DNA of 27,350 nt. It comes from Pigoraptor chileana. Its lineage: Eukaryota; Opisthokonta; Filasterea. Below, piece by piece: positions 1-9,232 of this stretch. The translations under genes were made by a program, and so were the position numbers. The DNA is taken from contig CALSCR010003206.1 in the NCBI GenBank assembly GCA_943704495.1, forward strand, positions 1 through 27,350. The letters are read 5' to 3'. Each line of letters starts with the position of its first letter. Position 1 is the first letter of the stretch. Under the pieces are notes generated by a model, which saw nothing but the letters and a program-made list of their open reading frames with translations, ran no database searches and was not told where the DNA came from.

Positions 1-897
1 CGTGATGTTCCCGCTGGGCGGGTTGGTGAAGGTGGAGTTTATTCCTCCGCCGACGAGTTCGCCGTTGCCAATGCGATCAATGTCAAAGCGCACCCGCAGC
101 ACGCGGCCGGGCGGGGTTGACACGTGGATGCCGCTGAATCCCTGGAATCGCTTGCGCGCCTCGTACTGCAGGATGACGTCCGAAATCCCGGTGACAACCA
201 GCGACGGCGTGGCGCGAATGACAGTCCATTGCATAGCGGGCACCGGACTAGACGTCATGGCGGCGACGGTGAGGTTGATTCCATTGCCAGCACCGGCGTC
301 TCGAGCCGCGCCCATTGTGGGAAAGAACACTTTCAGCGAGGAGGTGGTTGTGTCAAAACGAATGCTCGAGCCCGAACTCGCATTCAGTGTAGTCCACGAA
401 ACATTGTACACGAGCGATTCGCCGTCGTTGGAGTTTACGAATAGCGAGGCAAGGTCTAATTTGGAAGCCCATTCGCTCTCGACGAACACGTACGTCTGCG
501 GAGGGAGTAGCGTTGAGCTGACGCGTGGGCCCTGACTTGGGCCCCTTGAAGCGACGCTGCAGTAGGGCGCGTCGGGTCGATTGGCGCGCAATTGGAGCGT
601 TCCGCCGCTCGCAATCTGCATTACCGCGCCCTTCGACACCTGCACGACGGCCGATCGTGCGCGCCCACCGATCGCCACCGTGGAGAGTATTGGCAGATTG
701 GTAACCTGCTCCGTGCAGGGAAAGAGCGGCGTTGCGGGTGTGAGCGGGTGTCGTAGCCACAGGCTTCCGTTGTCCCACCGCCCCCCGCTCTGTCCGGCGG
801 CCCATGCGTAATCGGCCGCCTCGGCGTAACTGACGAAGTGGGCCAATGCGAGCGCGAAAGCGGCAATCTGAGCAGCCATGCCTGCTATTCCCTGCAT
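1..897 (-). CDS. Secreted or surface protein, N-terminal part (runs off left edge)
   Basis: The minus strand is open for 299 codons from the ATG at 897 to the window edge, with no stop and coding-like composition. A second in-frame ATG at 879 starts MAAQIAAFALALAHFVSYAEA, a good signal peptide, so either may be the true start. The mature part has paired cysteines about 45 and 95 residues in and several N-glycosylation sequons (NVS, NAS, NLT). A stretch around residues 135-190 (KLDLASLFVNSNDGESLVYN, then IRFDTTTSSLKV) resembles the cadherin-like/dystroglycan-type Ig fold seen in large surface proteins; this is a pattern match only. No introns are visible. It is divergently placed from the 1730 gene. 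The C-terminus, and so the protein class, lies outside the window. Confidence 0.72.
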   Translation of the reverse strand, partial: MQGIAGMAAQIAAFALALAHFVSYAEAADYAWAAGQSGGRWDNGSLWLRHPLTPATPLFPCTEQVTNLPILSTVAIGGRARSAVVQVSKGAVMQIASGGTLQLRANRPDAPYCSVASRGPSQGPRVSSTLLPPQTYVFVESEWASKLDLASLFVNSNDGESLVYNVSWTTLNASSGSSIRFDTTTSSLKVFFPTMGAARDAGAGNGINLTVAAMTSSPVPAMQWTVIRATPSLVVTGISDVILQYEARKRFQGFSGIHVSTPPGRVLRVRFDIDRIGNGELVGGGINSTFTNPPSGNIT

Positions 898-1729
898 TTG
901 TCGCGTGTAAACGCCGTATTGCGCAGGAAGATATCGCGACAACCGTTTTTCATTTGCTGTTCAGTACACGCGGCTCGCAAGGTGGCGCAAACATTCGTCG
1001 CCTTGACAACTCGTATGTCGATTTCTTAACTATAACACCCCCTAGGGTGGGGGTCATAAAATCCGATTTATCCCGAATTAATCTTCCTATACCCATTCGT
1101 ATAGATTACTCTACAATCAATTTTACTTTTCTGGACTTTAATTTTGCACATTATCCAAGAAGACGCAATACCCCAAAGCCGGCAATAAGACAATGTGTGA
1201 GAAATGGAATAAGTAATGTTTCTGTTAGTATAAAATCACGTTATCAAAAATCAATAATACCAATCTTAATAGAGTTTCTATACCTAAATAATCATTAATA
1301 ATCAGATCAAAATTTTTAACCCATACAAACTGGTTCTGAGCCAATTTGGCTTGCCTTGATTTCCCATGTGAGTAGTGGGCGAAATGTTTGATACGTGGCT
1401 GGAAACCGTTTCCCATTGGTTGAAAGCACATCATGTGATGCATGGTTGTTGAAAGCGCACCATAACGCACAAGCGCGTGTGGCAAGCGCTTCATGTGGTG
1501 TGGAAGCGCCTCGTGTGGCGTGTAGTGTACGCTTTGCGAACAGTTGTCTCTAATCACAACCACAAGCAGTTGTGCCACCGATTCAATGACTACTGTTTCA
1601 ATTTACTTATTGTTATCAAACTTTTGAAGGCCCCATAATTTTGTTGTCGTGGTGTTGAAAGTCGCCCCTCCGATTCAAATGGGTCATAATGGCCGAGCTT
1701 GTCGCTCCGGCGGCAGTTGCCGCGACAGT
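898..1729. other. AT-rich divergent intergenic region
   Basis: No gene is evident. 1020-1320 is much more AT-rich than its flanks and starts with an imperfect hairpin of C and G runs around 1036-1054 (centre CCTAGG). 1410-1530 holds degenerate 20-bp repeats of the type AAGCGCTTCATGTGGTGT. The region must hold promoters for the divergent genes on either side, but I cannot identify a TATA box or initiator with confidence. Confidence 0.5.
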
Positions 1730-3460
1730 ATGCTAGTTGCCATAATCGTCGCTGCGCTGTGTGGGCCTTCACTCGTGTTGTCGGAGACGTGCGAGGTGAA
1801 GGCGACCCTGGACGACGACCTCGTACTAAGCACGCCGCCGGGGAGGTCCATCCGCCTAGACTCGGACGTGTACTACAATGGCGAAACTGCCACTCTACAG
1901 GCCAAGATTGCGTCGCTGAATGATCAGATTCGTGCACTCAAGAGTTGCCGCATTGTCAGCGCCCCGTCGCTCGTTGCCAGTGCGTGGGATTATGTCGCGT
2001 CTGCCGGCACTGCCGGGTTGTCCGGGATGCGTGTGTTTAACGGCAATGTATTCGTAGGACGATCGGACGGTCTACTCACAATATATCGTGTGCAGCCTTC
2101 AGGCGCGCTGCTGAGCGTTGGCACCAAGACCATGACGGGGTTTGGTACGCCCGCAAAGTATTCGCTTGCCGACATTGCAGAGAATCCTGTGACGAAGCAC
2201 TTGTACATCGCGTGGACTTGCGCGGGCGCGGGATGCCCATCGGTGTCCGCACCGAGCTTCGGTTTGATCGAAATAGTTGACGTGAGCGATCTTACGTCGC
2301 CAATTAGGCTGGGGTTCTTTGATAAGATCCCGGGTTCGCTCACCGCCATCGTATTTGTGCCAGCATCAGCCGTCGTCGGGTCGAAGCCACTCATTGTTAC
2401 ATCCGAAAGCAAGGCCGGTGCCTCTATTAATGGTATGCGTGCCCTGGACGTCAGTAACCCGTCGGCGCCAGTGCAAATCGGTAATGCACTGACGCCGACA
2501 ATGCCAAACAACATGGTTGCCCAGATGGGAGATATGAAATTGCTCCGCGGCTCTATCGTCGCCGTTTCGGCGTGGCAAGACTGTGAGTTGATTATTTTTG
2601 ATGTCGGCAACCCAGCCGTCGGAATAGTCGAGCGCGGACGACGCTCTTGCCGTTCGGATGACAGCGTCCAGATGAACGCCGCTTTTGCGTACCCCATCTC
2701 CTACGCGTTGACTCGACTGGACACGGCGGGCACTATCTTGGCGATGGGCCTTGTTCAGCTCTATCCGAAAGGCAACCCAGGCTTCATGATCTACAACACG
2801 AGCAATCCATCGTCAATTGTGGCGCTCTCTCCAATTGTGATGACGACGTCGGAAACCAACGCCTCCCCACACGCGATGTTCTCAATGCAAAACGGGCGGT
2901 ACCTTGTGATCTTCCACGACGCCATGGGGCCCGCCGAATACACGGGGACGACCCGCCCAATGGACAATGTAGGTCATGATAGTCCAGTTGTATTGGATAT
3001 GTCTGCGAGTTTTGTTCCAGTACATATATTATTGGTGCTGTACTTATAGGTAACGGTTGCGAGAGCTGTTTATTGGCGCTCGTTGTTTTGCTCGCCCGCT
3101 TCGCCGAGTTCTTGGTTTTTGGCGACGTGCTCTTGCCGCCGTTAGTGTAGAAGCGGTGCCATTTTATTTTTGTCGCCGTGGTGCAGAGCGTACTGTGTGT
3201 TTCCCTTTTTTTGTCGGCAATTTGTATGTTCAGTCTCCTAACTAATCCCAGCCGCGTTCTGATTTATTTCTCACGGCGAACGAGTTGGGTCACAGGGCAT
3301 TTACGTATTCGATCTTCTGGACATTACTTCGCCAAAGGCGGTTGCTCTTGTGCCTGTGCCAAAGATATCGTCCGTTCAGCCATTGAGCAATTCCACTGTT
3401 GTCGCCGTGACGTCGGACGGAAATATTCTCGTGTACAAGCTCTTTGAAAACTGCGACTAG
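1730..3460 (+). CDS. Secreted LVIVD-type beta-propeller protein
   Basis: Two exons, 1730-2968 and 3296-3460, coding about 467 aa. I chose the ATG at 1730 because it opens a clean signal peptide (MLVAIIVAALCGPSLVLS, then ETCEVK). An upstream in-frame ATG at 1679 would put 17 polar residues before it. A short acidic/beta segment and a heptad-like helix (GETATLQAKIASLNDQIRAL) precede a propeller made of LVIVD-like blades: GLIEIVDVSDLTSPIRLG, MRALDVSNPSAPVQIG, CELIIFDVGNPAVGIVERG, GFMIYNTSNPSSIVALS, and in exon 2 GIYVFDLLDITSPKAVALVP. Exon 2 is recognised because the blade motif resumes after a CACAG acceptor in phase 0. The donor at 2969 (GTAGGT) gives DN|GIYVFDL; another phase-0 donor near 3020 is possible. 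Without splicing the frame ends at 3049. Ligand unknown; secreted, probably a surface or matrix protein. Confidence 0.75.
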
Positions 3461-3932
3461 CTAATATACGATAACTGGCATTGTCAGTGGTCTGCCAATG
3501 AGCAAGATAGGATTGCTGATTTGTGGCGCGAAAGAGTGGAGTTGGATTTTCAAATGCATGTGTCAATGATTCTAATGATCTGAACTCATTGTTGTGAGTC
3601 GCGATCCTGACAAGGAGACCAAGGGTTGAAAAGTATGCAAATTACGATTTGCGGACTCCAGTTTTGTATTACCGTAATGTTTGAGTATGGCTAATCCCTT
3701 CCAGCTGAGCCGTATGAGCGCGCATTGTTCTTACCAATGGCGGCATCCGTCAAAGCTGCGCTTGTTATTCTGGCAGTCCACCTCAGTACAACAAGTCATC
3801 TTCACTATACAATCATTTAGCGCTATCTGCCACCTTCACTGTCGCCTCGGCGTGCAGTGGAATAAATAAACTGAAACACCCGACCTGCCAACATGCCATT
3901 GTAGTCTCGGCTTTCTTATGGCCTTGAGTTCC
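3461..3932. other. Convergent intergenic region with polyadenylation-like signals
   Basis: Lies between two converging genes. No convincing coding frame. Overlapping AATAAA hexamers at 3861-3866 and 3865-3870 could end the plus-strand propeller transcript. Otherwise I see nothing in it. Confidence 0.4.
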
Positions 3933-4083
3933 CTAGAGAGCCGATGCAGTACTCTTGCGCGTGCCAGAATTGCCTACAACGGATCCGACGTTATTAAAGT
4001 CTAGTCTCGGCGCTCCAGTGACAGGCACCGCAAACAATGCACAGTCACTGACTCTGTTTGAGTGCATCGTACAGCGCAAAGAG

Positions 4084-5117
4084 TTACAGCGATTTAATGT
4101 ACCGTGTGGTCCTGTTGACGCGGGTAAAATCAGATGCATCCATCACAGCGGCAGATAGCGATGAAACGCACGACTTATGGATGTGTGGGCCCCACAGGTC
4201 ATCAGTATATGGGGCATCCCCATCAATTGCCACACTGTAGCAGATGCAACTACCGTAGTGCTGTGTGATGCCTTGCATAACGAAGGTGCCCGTCTGTGAG
4301 GTGGCGCAGTTGAGGTTCGGCTGTAAATCGCCGTCATAGTCGGTCGAAGACCAACCCATTGCGAACTGATGGTCAAAAACATACTGGAAGCCGTTGGTGA
4401 ATGCCGGACGAATCATTCACATCATCGTTGGATCGATTCCAGCGGCCGTCGCCTTAAAGAGCACAGTTTCTGTCCCTGCAAGGTCCGCCATGACGTCCGT
4501 TACACGCACGACAAGCGACGGTGCAAAGCGAACATATGCGCTGGGACAATAGCAATTTGTCGAGAGCGACGAGTTGCAGGTGCCGCGGCTTTGAAAGCGC
4601 TGGGCGTACGGAATGTTCCAAAATTCGAGAGGACTGTCGAGACCAACAGCCGTCTTGTTCGTATTTTTGGCAGTGTTGAAGACAACGTGGCCGTACGTGG
4701 GGTGAGGCGGACCGCAAGAGAGGATTCCGTCCGTTGCGGCTACGAATAAGCAAACAAATGGTAAGTAAGCCCCCAACTTTCCGCACATAGGACGGTCATG
4801 ATCCCACTGTAATTGTGAAATCAATCGGAGAGATGGCAGTATCGACCAGCGGCCTTACATTCAAGTGCCTTGACTTTGTTCTCGAGGTCGTCAATCCTCT
4901 TCAGCGCCTTCACCGCAGCGCCATCAATTGAGCTGTTGAACCAAATCGTGCCCTTGTCTCCGGCGTCTAACACCAGCGACTTGCCTGATCCACTGACGCG
5001 CACCGTCGCGGTTTCGTTCGTCGACGCAACTGAAAGGGCCGCCGTCTCTGCAATGGCATTGGAGGCACACTGCAAAACGGCACAAAGCATCAGAAGGCCC
5101 AAACAAGCAAACCCCAT
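4084..5117 (-). CDS. Secreted protein with short coiled coil; in-frame TGA
   Basis: Minus-strand gene in two exons: 5117-4859 and 4739-4084, joined over a 119-bp intron (donor GTAAGG, pyrimidine-rich acceptor ending TTATTCGTAG) that matches in phase 1. The start gives signal peptide MGFACLGLLMLCAVLQCASN. Next comes a beta-rich piece (KSLVLDAGDKGTIWFNSS) and a short coiled coil (ALKRIDDLENKVKALE), an order similar to the 1730 gene. Exon 2 codes a cysteine-containing globular region (SCGPPHPTYGHVVFNTAKN). It meets a TGA at 4417-4419 and then continues in the same frame with coding-like sequence (GFQYVFDHQFAMGWSSTDYD) to a TAA at 4084. So the product is 193 aa, or about 303 aa by read-through, or the gene is freshly broken. 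A 49-bp intron could lead on to a frame ending at 3933; this is weak. Family not recognised. Confidence 0.6.
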
Positions 5118-5627
5118 TTCCAGGGGTGCCGTGACACGCGTCTGTGCGCGTGGAACGGTCGACGATGAACAGAGGCGATGGTGCGGTGGATGGCGATCGA
5201 TGCGAACGATGCGACTTTCAAACTTGCGCAAGCCAACCGGGTAAAAAGTCTTGTCAACTGTCAACAAATGCAGAGTCATCCGGGGTATCAGAGAGGTTTG
5301 GTCTCAGCCGGATTCCGCACTGAACAACGCCTTTGGCTTTTTTCCTCTCCGCAGATTCTTTTTATCCATTTTTTTCTGGAACATCAGCAACACCGACCGC
5401 TTCGCCTATCGCGAGAAGTTACAACGAATCTCTTCGCTCGCACTGCTACTGCCCATTCGCCTACCGGTGCGCCACGGTGCGAGGTTTAGTGCACGAGCAC
5501 GGGCCGCCGCGTGCGATGTTCGGAGTGCGGGGCACGGACCGCCGCGCCACCACGGTGGCGAGGTTAGAGCATGTCCACGAAGATCGACTTGTTCGCGCTT
5601 TCAAGTAGTACTGGGCAATAATCTTTC

Positions 5628-5672
5628 GAGCGCGGACAGAAAGAGCGCGGACAGAAAGAGCGCGGACACCGT
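5628..5672. repeat. 15-bp tandem repeat, three copies
   Basis: Two exact copies of GAGCGCGGACAGAAA at 5628-5642 and 5643-5657, then a third copy beginning at 5658 that merges into the terminal-repeat relic. Likely replication-slippage growth from the edge of the relic. Confidence 0.75.
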
Positions 5673-5692
5673 GGTGAGCGGCGGACACGCTC
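5662..5692 (+). repeat. Relic of transposon terminal inverted repeat
   Basis: The sequence (GCGGACACCGTGG, then AGCGGCGGACACGCTCT) matches the right terminal repeat of the elements at 7888-8079 and 25503-26652 with a few changes. No partner end is visible nearby, so it is a solo end. Confidence 0.55.
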
Positions 5693-6062
5693 TTGGAAAT
5701 TCATAGCGGAAGATCGACTCAAGTCCATAAAACGTTTACGGACGAGTGGGAATGTACGGGCCTTGTGACGCACGTGGATGGATAAATTGTCAGAGATTTG
5801 TGTCACATTGTGGTTTCTAAGGCACACACTTGTAAACTTGTTTTATAGCCTATTTGCCACGTGTGCTTGAGTCTGTCGTTTGTGCAATTGTTAATGTGAT
5901 TTTCCAATCAAACGTGCCATCAAAACGCGCGCGAGGTCGTCAACTGACGCATTCAGCTTCTTCAGCCTGGGCTTGCACTGTTGCACCAAATCTGACTTTG
6001 CTTTACTCCATTTCTGCAATTGCTATTCATTTTCACACATGCAAACTCTGCCGCTTTACAAT

Positions 6063-6250
6063 CACCGTCCGCCTTTAGTTAAACACCGTCTGCCTCCATA
6101 CGATACCCGTCCGCCTTTAGACGATCCCGTTCTCTTTCACACGATCCCCATTTGCCTTCACACGAGCCCCGTTTGCCTTCATACGAGCCCGTTCGTCTCC
6201 GTACGATCCCCGTTCGCCTCCATATAAACACCGTTCGCCTTCATACAAAC
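6063..6250. repeat. Tandem 20-22 bp repeat, about nine copies
   Basis: Nine degenerate units of the type CCCGTTCGCCTTCATACGAG follow each other without gaps. Copies differ at several sites each. The array directly abuts a terminal-repeat relic at 6251. Any reading frame through it is simple repetition, not a gene. Confidence 0.85.
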
Positions 6251-6274
6251 CCGTGGCGCGCGGCGGATACGCGC
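6251..6274 (+). repeat. Relic of transposon terminal inverted repeat
   Basis: CCGTGGCGCGCGGCGGATAC followed by GCGC copies the outer half of the right end of the 7888-8079 element. It lacks the inner AAAATCC part, where the tandem array begins instead. Confidence 0.55.
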
Positions 6275-6278
6275 AAGA

Positions 6279-6390
6279 GGCCGACGAATGCCCCGAGAAC
6301 GAGACTTGCTGGAAGATCGGGTTTTGGAGCGTGTGTAAACTTCCATCCTCGCCCGCCTCTACTGGCGCCGTCTCCGCATTCCGATAACGT
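6279..6390 (-). pseudogene. Fragment of a receptor tyrosine kinase C-terminal tail
   Basis: The minus strand reads RNAETAPVEAGEDGSLHTLQ, then NPIFQQ and GHSSAS. This matches both complete receptor kinases: the first ends with [17 protein letters not shown] and GHSSA-stop, and the second has VQNPIFQQ. Here no kinase domain precedes it and no stop follows GHSSA. The frame instead runs into the terminal-repeat relic and the tandem array. It is an orphan tail exon piece left by rearrangement, lying antisense just before the caspase-like gene. Confidence 0.7.
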
Positions 6391-6408
6391 CCATGGAGGG
6401 TTAAGGTT

Positions 6409-7143
6409 ATGTTGGTTATGTGGACGAGGAGAATAACGTCCATCACGAACCTCCGTGGTTGTGTTAAGGACTCGAAGGAATGGGAAAAGTTCCTCTCCTC
6501 AAAGAATTATATTGTCAACCGCGTTCCAGAGCTGCACGCAACCTACGAAAATGTCGTCGAGTTGCTGGGCGCCACATGCCCATTCATCTTCGTGTTCGCC
6601 GGCCACGGGAGCTGGATGGCAGACGCAACTACAAAAACACAGCATCAAGCAATTCATTTGAGGGACCAGCCTCTCTGCGTTCAAGACATTCTTACAAACA
6701 GGCTTTGCCGAGGGGTCGTGCTGGACTGCTGCTTCGCGGGTTCTCAAACAAGCAATGTGCTCGCCAGTAATTCGGTTGACCTCACCAGCTGCGAGCTCGT
6801 CAATCCGCCGCCACAGCCAGTCAGCGACTCTTTTAGTCGGAATCGCTTTTACGGACCCAGTAGCAACTCGGAAATGTGCGAGCTCCACATACGAGATGAC
6901 CAATTTTACTTTGCGGCATCAGAGTGGGATTCGCCCTCGCTCGAGCTGGACTTTGAGATCATTGGAGTGCGCGGAGTCTTCTCTACGTTTGCGCTCCATT
7001 CGCTAAAATCGAATCCCGCGGGGCCTATTATTGACAGGTCCGGTCGTAACGACGTGAGCAACGCGCATACCGACGTTGTGGATTATGCCGAGCGTCTCAA
7101 CCTCTCACCTCCAAAGCTCGGTGGAACGGCTCCTACGTTTTGA
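6409..7143 (+). CDS. Caspase/metacaspase-like (peptidase C14 fold) protein
   Basis: A 244-aa intronless frame from ATG 6409. The C14 hallmarks appear in order: LRGCVKDSKEWEKFL (the usual start of the first helix), then FIFVFAGHGS with the catalytic-type His near residue 68, then VVLDCCFAG with the catalytic-type Cys near residue 105, then GVRGVFSTFALHSL like the late strand/helix of the fold. In the family the dyad cleaves peptide bonds after Arg/Lys (metacaspases) or Asp (caspases); specificity cannot be told here. The first beta strand expected before LRGCVKD is poorly represented, so the N-terminus may be lost or lie in an unseen exon. The 5' side adjoins an antisense receptor-kinase tail fragment, hinting at a rearranged junction. 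Likely cytosolic: no signal peptide or membrane segment. Confidence 0.7.
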   Translation: MLVMWTRRITSITNLRGCVKDSKEWEKFLSSKNYIVNRVPELHATYENVVELLGATCPFIFVFAGHGSWMADATTKTQHQAIHLRDQPLCVQDILTNRLCRGVVLDCCFAGSQTSNVLASNSVDLTSCELVNPPPQPVSDSFSRNRFYGPSSNSEMCELHIRDDQFYFAASEWDSPSLELDFEIIGVRGVFSTFALHSLKSNPAGPIIDRSGRNDVSNAHTDVVDYAERLNLSPPKLGGTAPTF

Positions 7144-7313
7144 GGCTCTAAAAACTTTGACAGTAAATCTAGGCTTTCGGACAGATTCGAAAACTGTTAA
7201 GATACGTTGGCCCATGACTGCGTGAGCAATTGACGGCCGCTTGCACAACTCTACCAACGTTATGTCTGCTAGCTAAAGGGAAGCTGATACATAAAAGTAA
7301 GGGTCACCCAAAT

Positions 7314-7835
7314 ATGGACAGTTTTTTTGACAATAGGGAGGTTTTGTCGCGTCGATTCATTCACAGTGACAGTCATGTTGATTATGCGTACGAGGCAGCA
7401 GAAGGGCTTATTTACGTGTCATTGACATTGTTTGCCGAATTTGAGCATCAATTTCGTCAACTTGATGGACAATATAGGACACAAAAAAATGTGAGATACT
7501 TTCAGTCGCTGGAAATGGTTGGACATGCGAATGGAAATGACTTGTTTGAGATTTCAGACCTGGGGTCCAGGAGGTGCACAGGACCTTACTCTGTTATTGA
7601 TGGGGTTAAAACTCTGTTGGTTGAAAGTATAGATTTAACATGCCGAGATGGCAGCAAGCTTACGATTTGTGGAGACACAGGAGCACTGACAGCTGCAGAC
7701 GGGGGGCGGGTACTAAGCCTTACAAGAATCTACGACACGGGGCGTCTGCGCGCACTTCTTGAACGCAATTTGATTGTGAAACCCATCTCAAGCGACAATT
7801 GTCAAGTCCGCGAAGTAGCCACGGCACCTCAATAG
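7314..7835 (+). CDS. Uncharacterised protein
   Basis: About 173 aa from the first ATG in a frame that is open from 7230. Composition looks like a real globular protein: aromatic and acidic residues are mixed (YAYEAAEGLIYVSLTLF, ESIDLTCRDGSKLTICGD) with no low-complexity runs. No family recognised, no signal peptide, no membrane segment. It lies 170 bp after the caspase-like gene on the same strand and could be a downstream exon of that transcript, but I found no splice pair that settles it. A short transposon follows 50 bp past the stop. Confidence 0.45.
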   Translation: MDSFFDNREVLSRRFIHSDSHVDYAYEAAEGLIYVSLTLFAEFEHQFRQLDGQYRTQKNVRYFQSLEMVGHANGNDLFEISDLGSRRCTGPYSVIDGVKTLLVESIDLTCRDGSKLTICGDTGALTAADGGRVLSLTRIYDTGRLRALLERNLIVKPISSDNCQVREVATAPQ

Positions 7836-7887
7836 CGTCCAGAGCACCTCTGTGTCAACAACGAACTGAACCACAGAGTTATTTGTA

Positions 7888-8079
7888 AGCGCGTGTACGC
7901 CGCGCACACGGTGTCCACGCACGGAATTTTCTCTTTTTTTTCTCCATCAGCACTATCACTTCATTTTGCATTTAGTAAGATGTGCAAATGCTGTATACTC
8001 GTACTAATATTTTCATAATAGTATGAATGTAATATAAAGTAAAATCCGTGGACGCCGTGGCGCGCGGTGGACACGCGCT
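7888..8079. mobile_element. MITE-like non-autonomous DNA transposon, 192 bp
   Basis: The left end AGCGCGTGTACGCCGCGCAC and the right end, read inward on the other strand (AGCGCGTGTCCACCGCGCGC), form about 40-bp imperfect terminal inverted repeats. Both continue inward to GTCCACG and AATTTT/GATTTT. The 110-bp middle is AT-rich with no frame. The ends match those of the transposase-bearing element at 25503-26652, so this is probably its deleted, trans-mobilised derivative. No clear target-site duplication. Confidence 0.75.
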
Positions 8080-8260
8080 AAATTAAAAACTATGAAACAT
8101 GACTCAGAGTTTCATTTTTTTCATTGCCCTGTTTTTCGTTCATAGACTTCAAAACGGACGGTTCCTGGCCATTGTACGCGTTCACAAATTGTTGCAAATC
8201 TTGGTGTGATGTTCTGCGTTTCTTTGCAATATGACCAGTGTAAGATAGACGCTGTCGGCA

Positions 8261-9232
8261 ATGCCGCGTGCACACGGCGGTCATGTGGGGGTCCAGGAGG
8301 CAGGCTGCGAGGCGCTGTGGTGCATCGGAGTGAATACGGACAACAAGGTGTCAATTGCACAAGAGGGCGGGATCGCGGCGATCCTGTCGGCAATGCGTGC
8401 GCACGGCGGTCATGTGGGCGTCCAGGAGGCTGCGAGGCTATGAGGAACATCGGACTGAACATGGACATCGAGGTGTCAATCGCACAAGAGAGCGGATCGC
8501 GGTGATCTTGTCGGCAATGCGTAGGCACGGCAGTCATGCCGGCGTCCAGGAGAAAGGGTGTGGGGCGCTGAGGAACATCGGACTGAACACCGACAACGAG
8601 GTGTCGATTGCGCGGGAGGGCGGGATAGCGATGATCCTGTCGGCAATGCGTTGGCACGGCGGTCATGCGTCCAGGAGAATGGATGCTGGGCACTGTGGAA
8701 CATCGGAACGAACGCGGACAACAAGGTGTCGATCGCACGAGAGGGCGGGATCGTGGTGATCCTTTCGGCAATGCGTATGCACGGTGGTCATGTGGGCGTC
8801 CAGGAGGCAGGGTGCGGCGCGCTGAGGAGTATCGGACTAAACGCTGACAACAAGGTGTCAATCGCACAAACGGGCGGGATTGCGGCGATACTGTCGGCAA
8901 TGTGTAAGCACGGTGGTCATGCGGGCGTCCAGGAGGCTGCGGGGCGCTGAGGAGCATCGGAATGAACGCGGACAATAGGGTGTGGATCGCACGAGAGGGC
9001 GGGATCGCGGCGCGGCGATCCTGTCGGCAATGCGTTGGCACGGCGGTCATGCGGGCGTCCAGGAGAATGGGTAGGGGCACTGTGGAGCATTGGACTGAAC
9101 ACGGAGAACCGGGTTTCAATTACACAAGAGGGAGGGATTGCGGTGATCCGGTCGGCAATGCGTGCGCACGGCGATCATGCGCGCGTTCAGGAGATTGGGA
9201 ATGGTCCTCAAAGCACTGAATGCGCAGGGTAG
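8261..9232 (+). pseudogene. Decayed armadillo-like repeat gene, eight units
   Basis: Eight head-to-tail units of about 129 bp (43 aa) start at or near 8260, 8391, 8514, 8643, 8769, 8898, 9030 and 9157. The consensus reads SAMRxHGGHxGVQExGCGAL, then RNIGLNxDNxVSIAxEGGIA and ILSAM, as in the helical armadillo-like repeats common in protist proteins. Known members are scaffold or regulatory proteins. The units do not stay in one frame: the repeat frame changes near 8440, 8670, 8940 and 9060, and unit lengths vary from 123 to 132 bp, so no single protein is coded. No start with a leader is visible. High sequence identity between units suggests recent amplification before or during decay. Confidence 0.75.

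Larger units (their letters stand above)
5118..6062. other. Intergenic region with repeat debris
   Basis: No credible gene. 5470-5580 has two related GC-rich stretches containing CACGGTG(C)GAGGTT. 5628-5692 holds a short tandem repeat running into a transposon-end relic (separate entries). The rest, 5700-6062, shows nothing I can name. Confidence 0.45.

Noticed and set aside
2-535. 177-codon plus-strand frame at the left edge
   Set aside because: It is the antisense shadow of the minus-strand secreted protein, which has a signal peptide and better composition.
1036-1054. Hairpin with CCTAGG centre as a transposon end
   Set aside because: A similar CCCTAGGG occurs at about 26517 but flanks do not match and no partner inverted repeat was found.
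1990-2697. 235-codon minus-strand frame
   Set aside because: Shadow of the propeller gene, whose LVIVD blades are in the plus frame.
3933-4053. Possible extra 3' exon of the minus-strand gene
   Set aside because: Needs a 49-bp intron, much shorter than the others here; phase fits but evidence is thin.
4417-4419. Selenocysteine at the TGA
   Set aside because: No Cys/Sec-type motif around it and no selenocysteine-insertion hairpin I can identify downstream.
8121-9119. 332-codon minus-strand frame with repeats
   Set aside because: Antisense of the armadillo-repeat array; its Arg/Pro/His-rich repetition only mirrors the 129-bp units.
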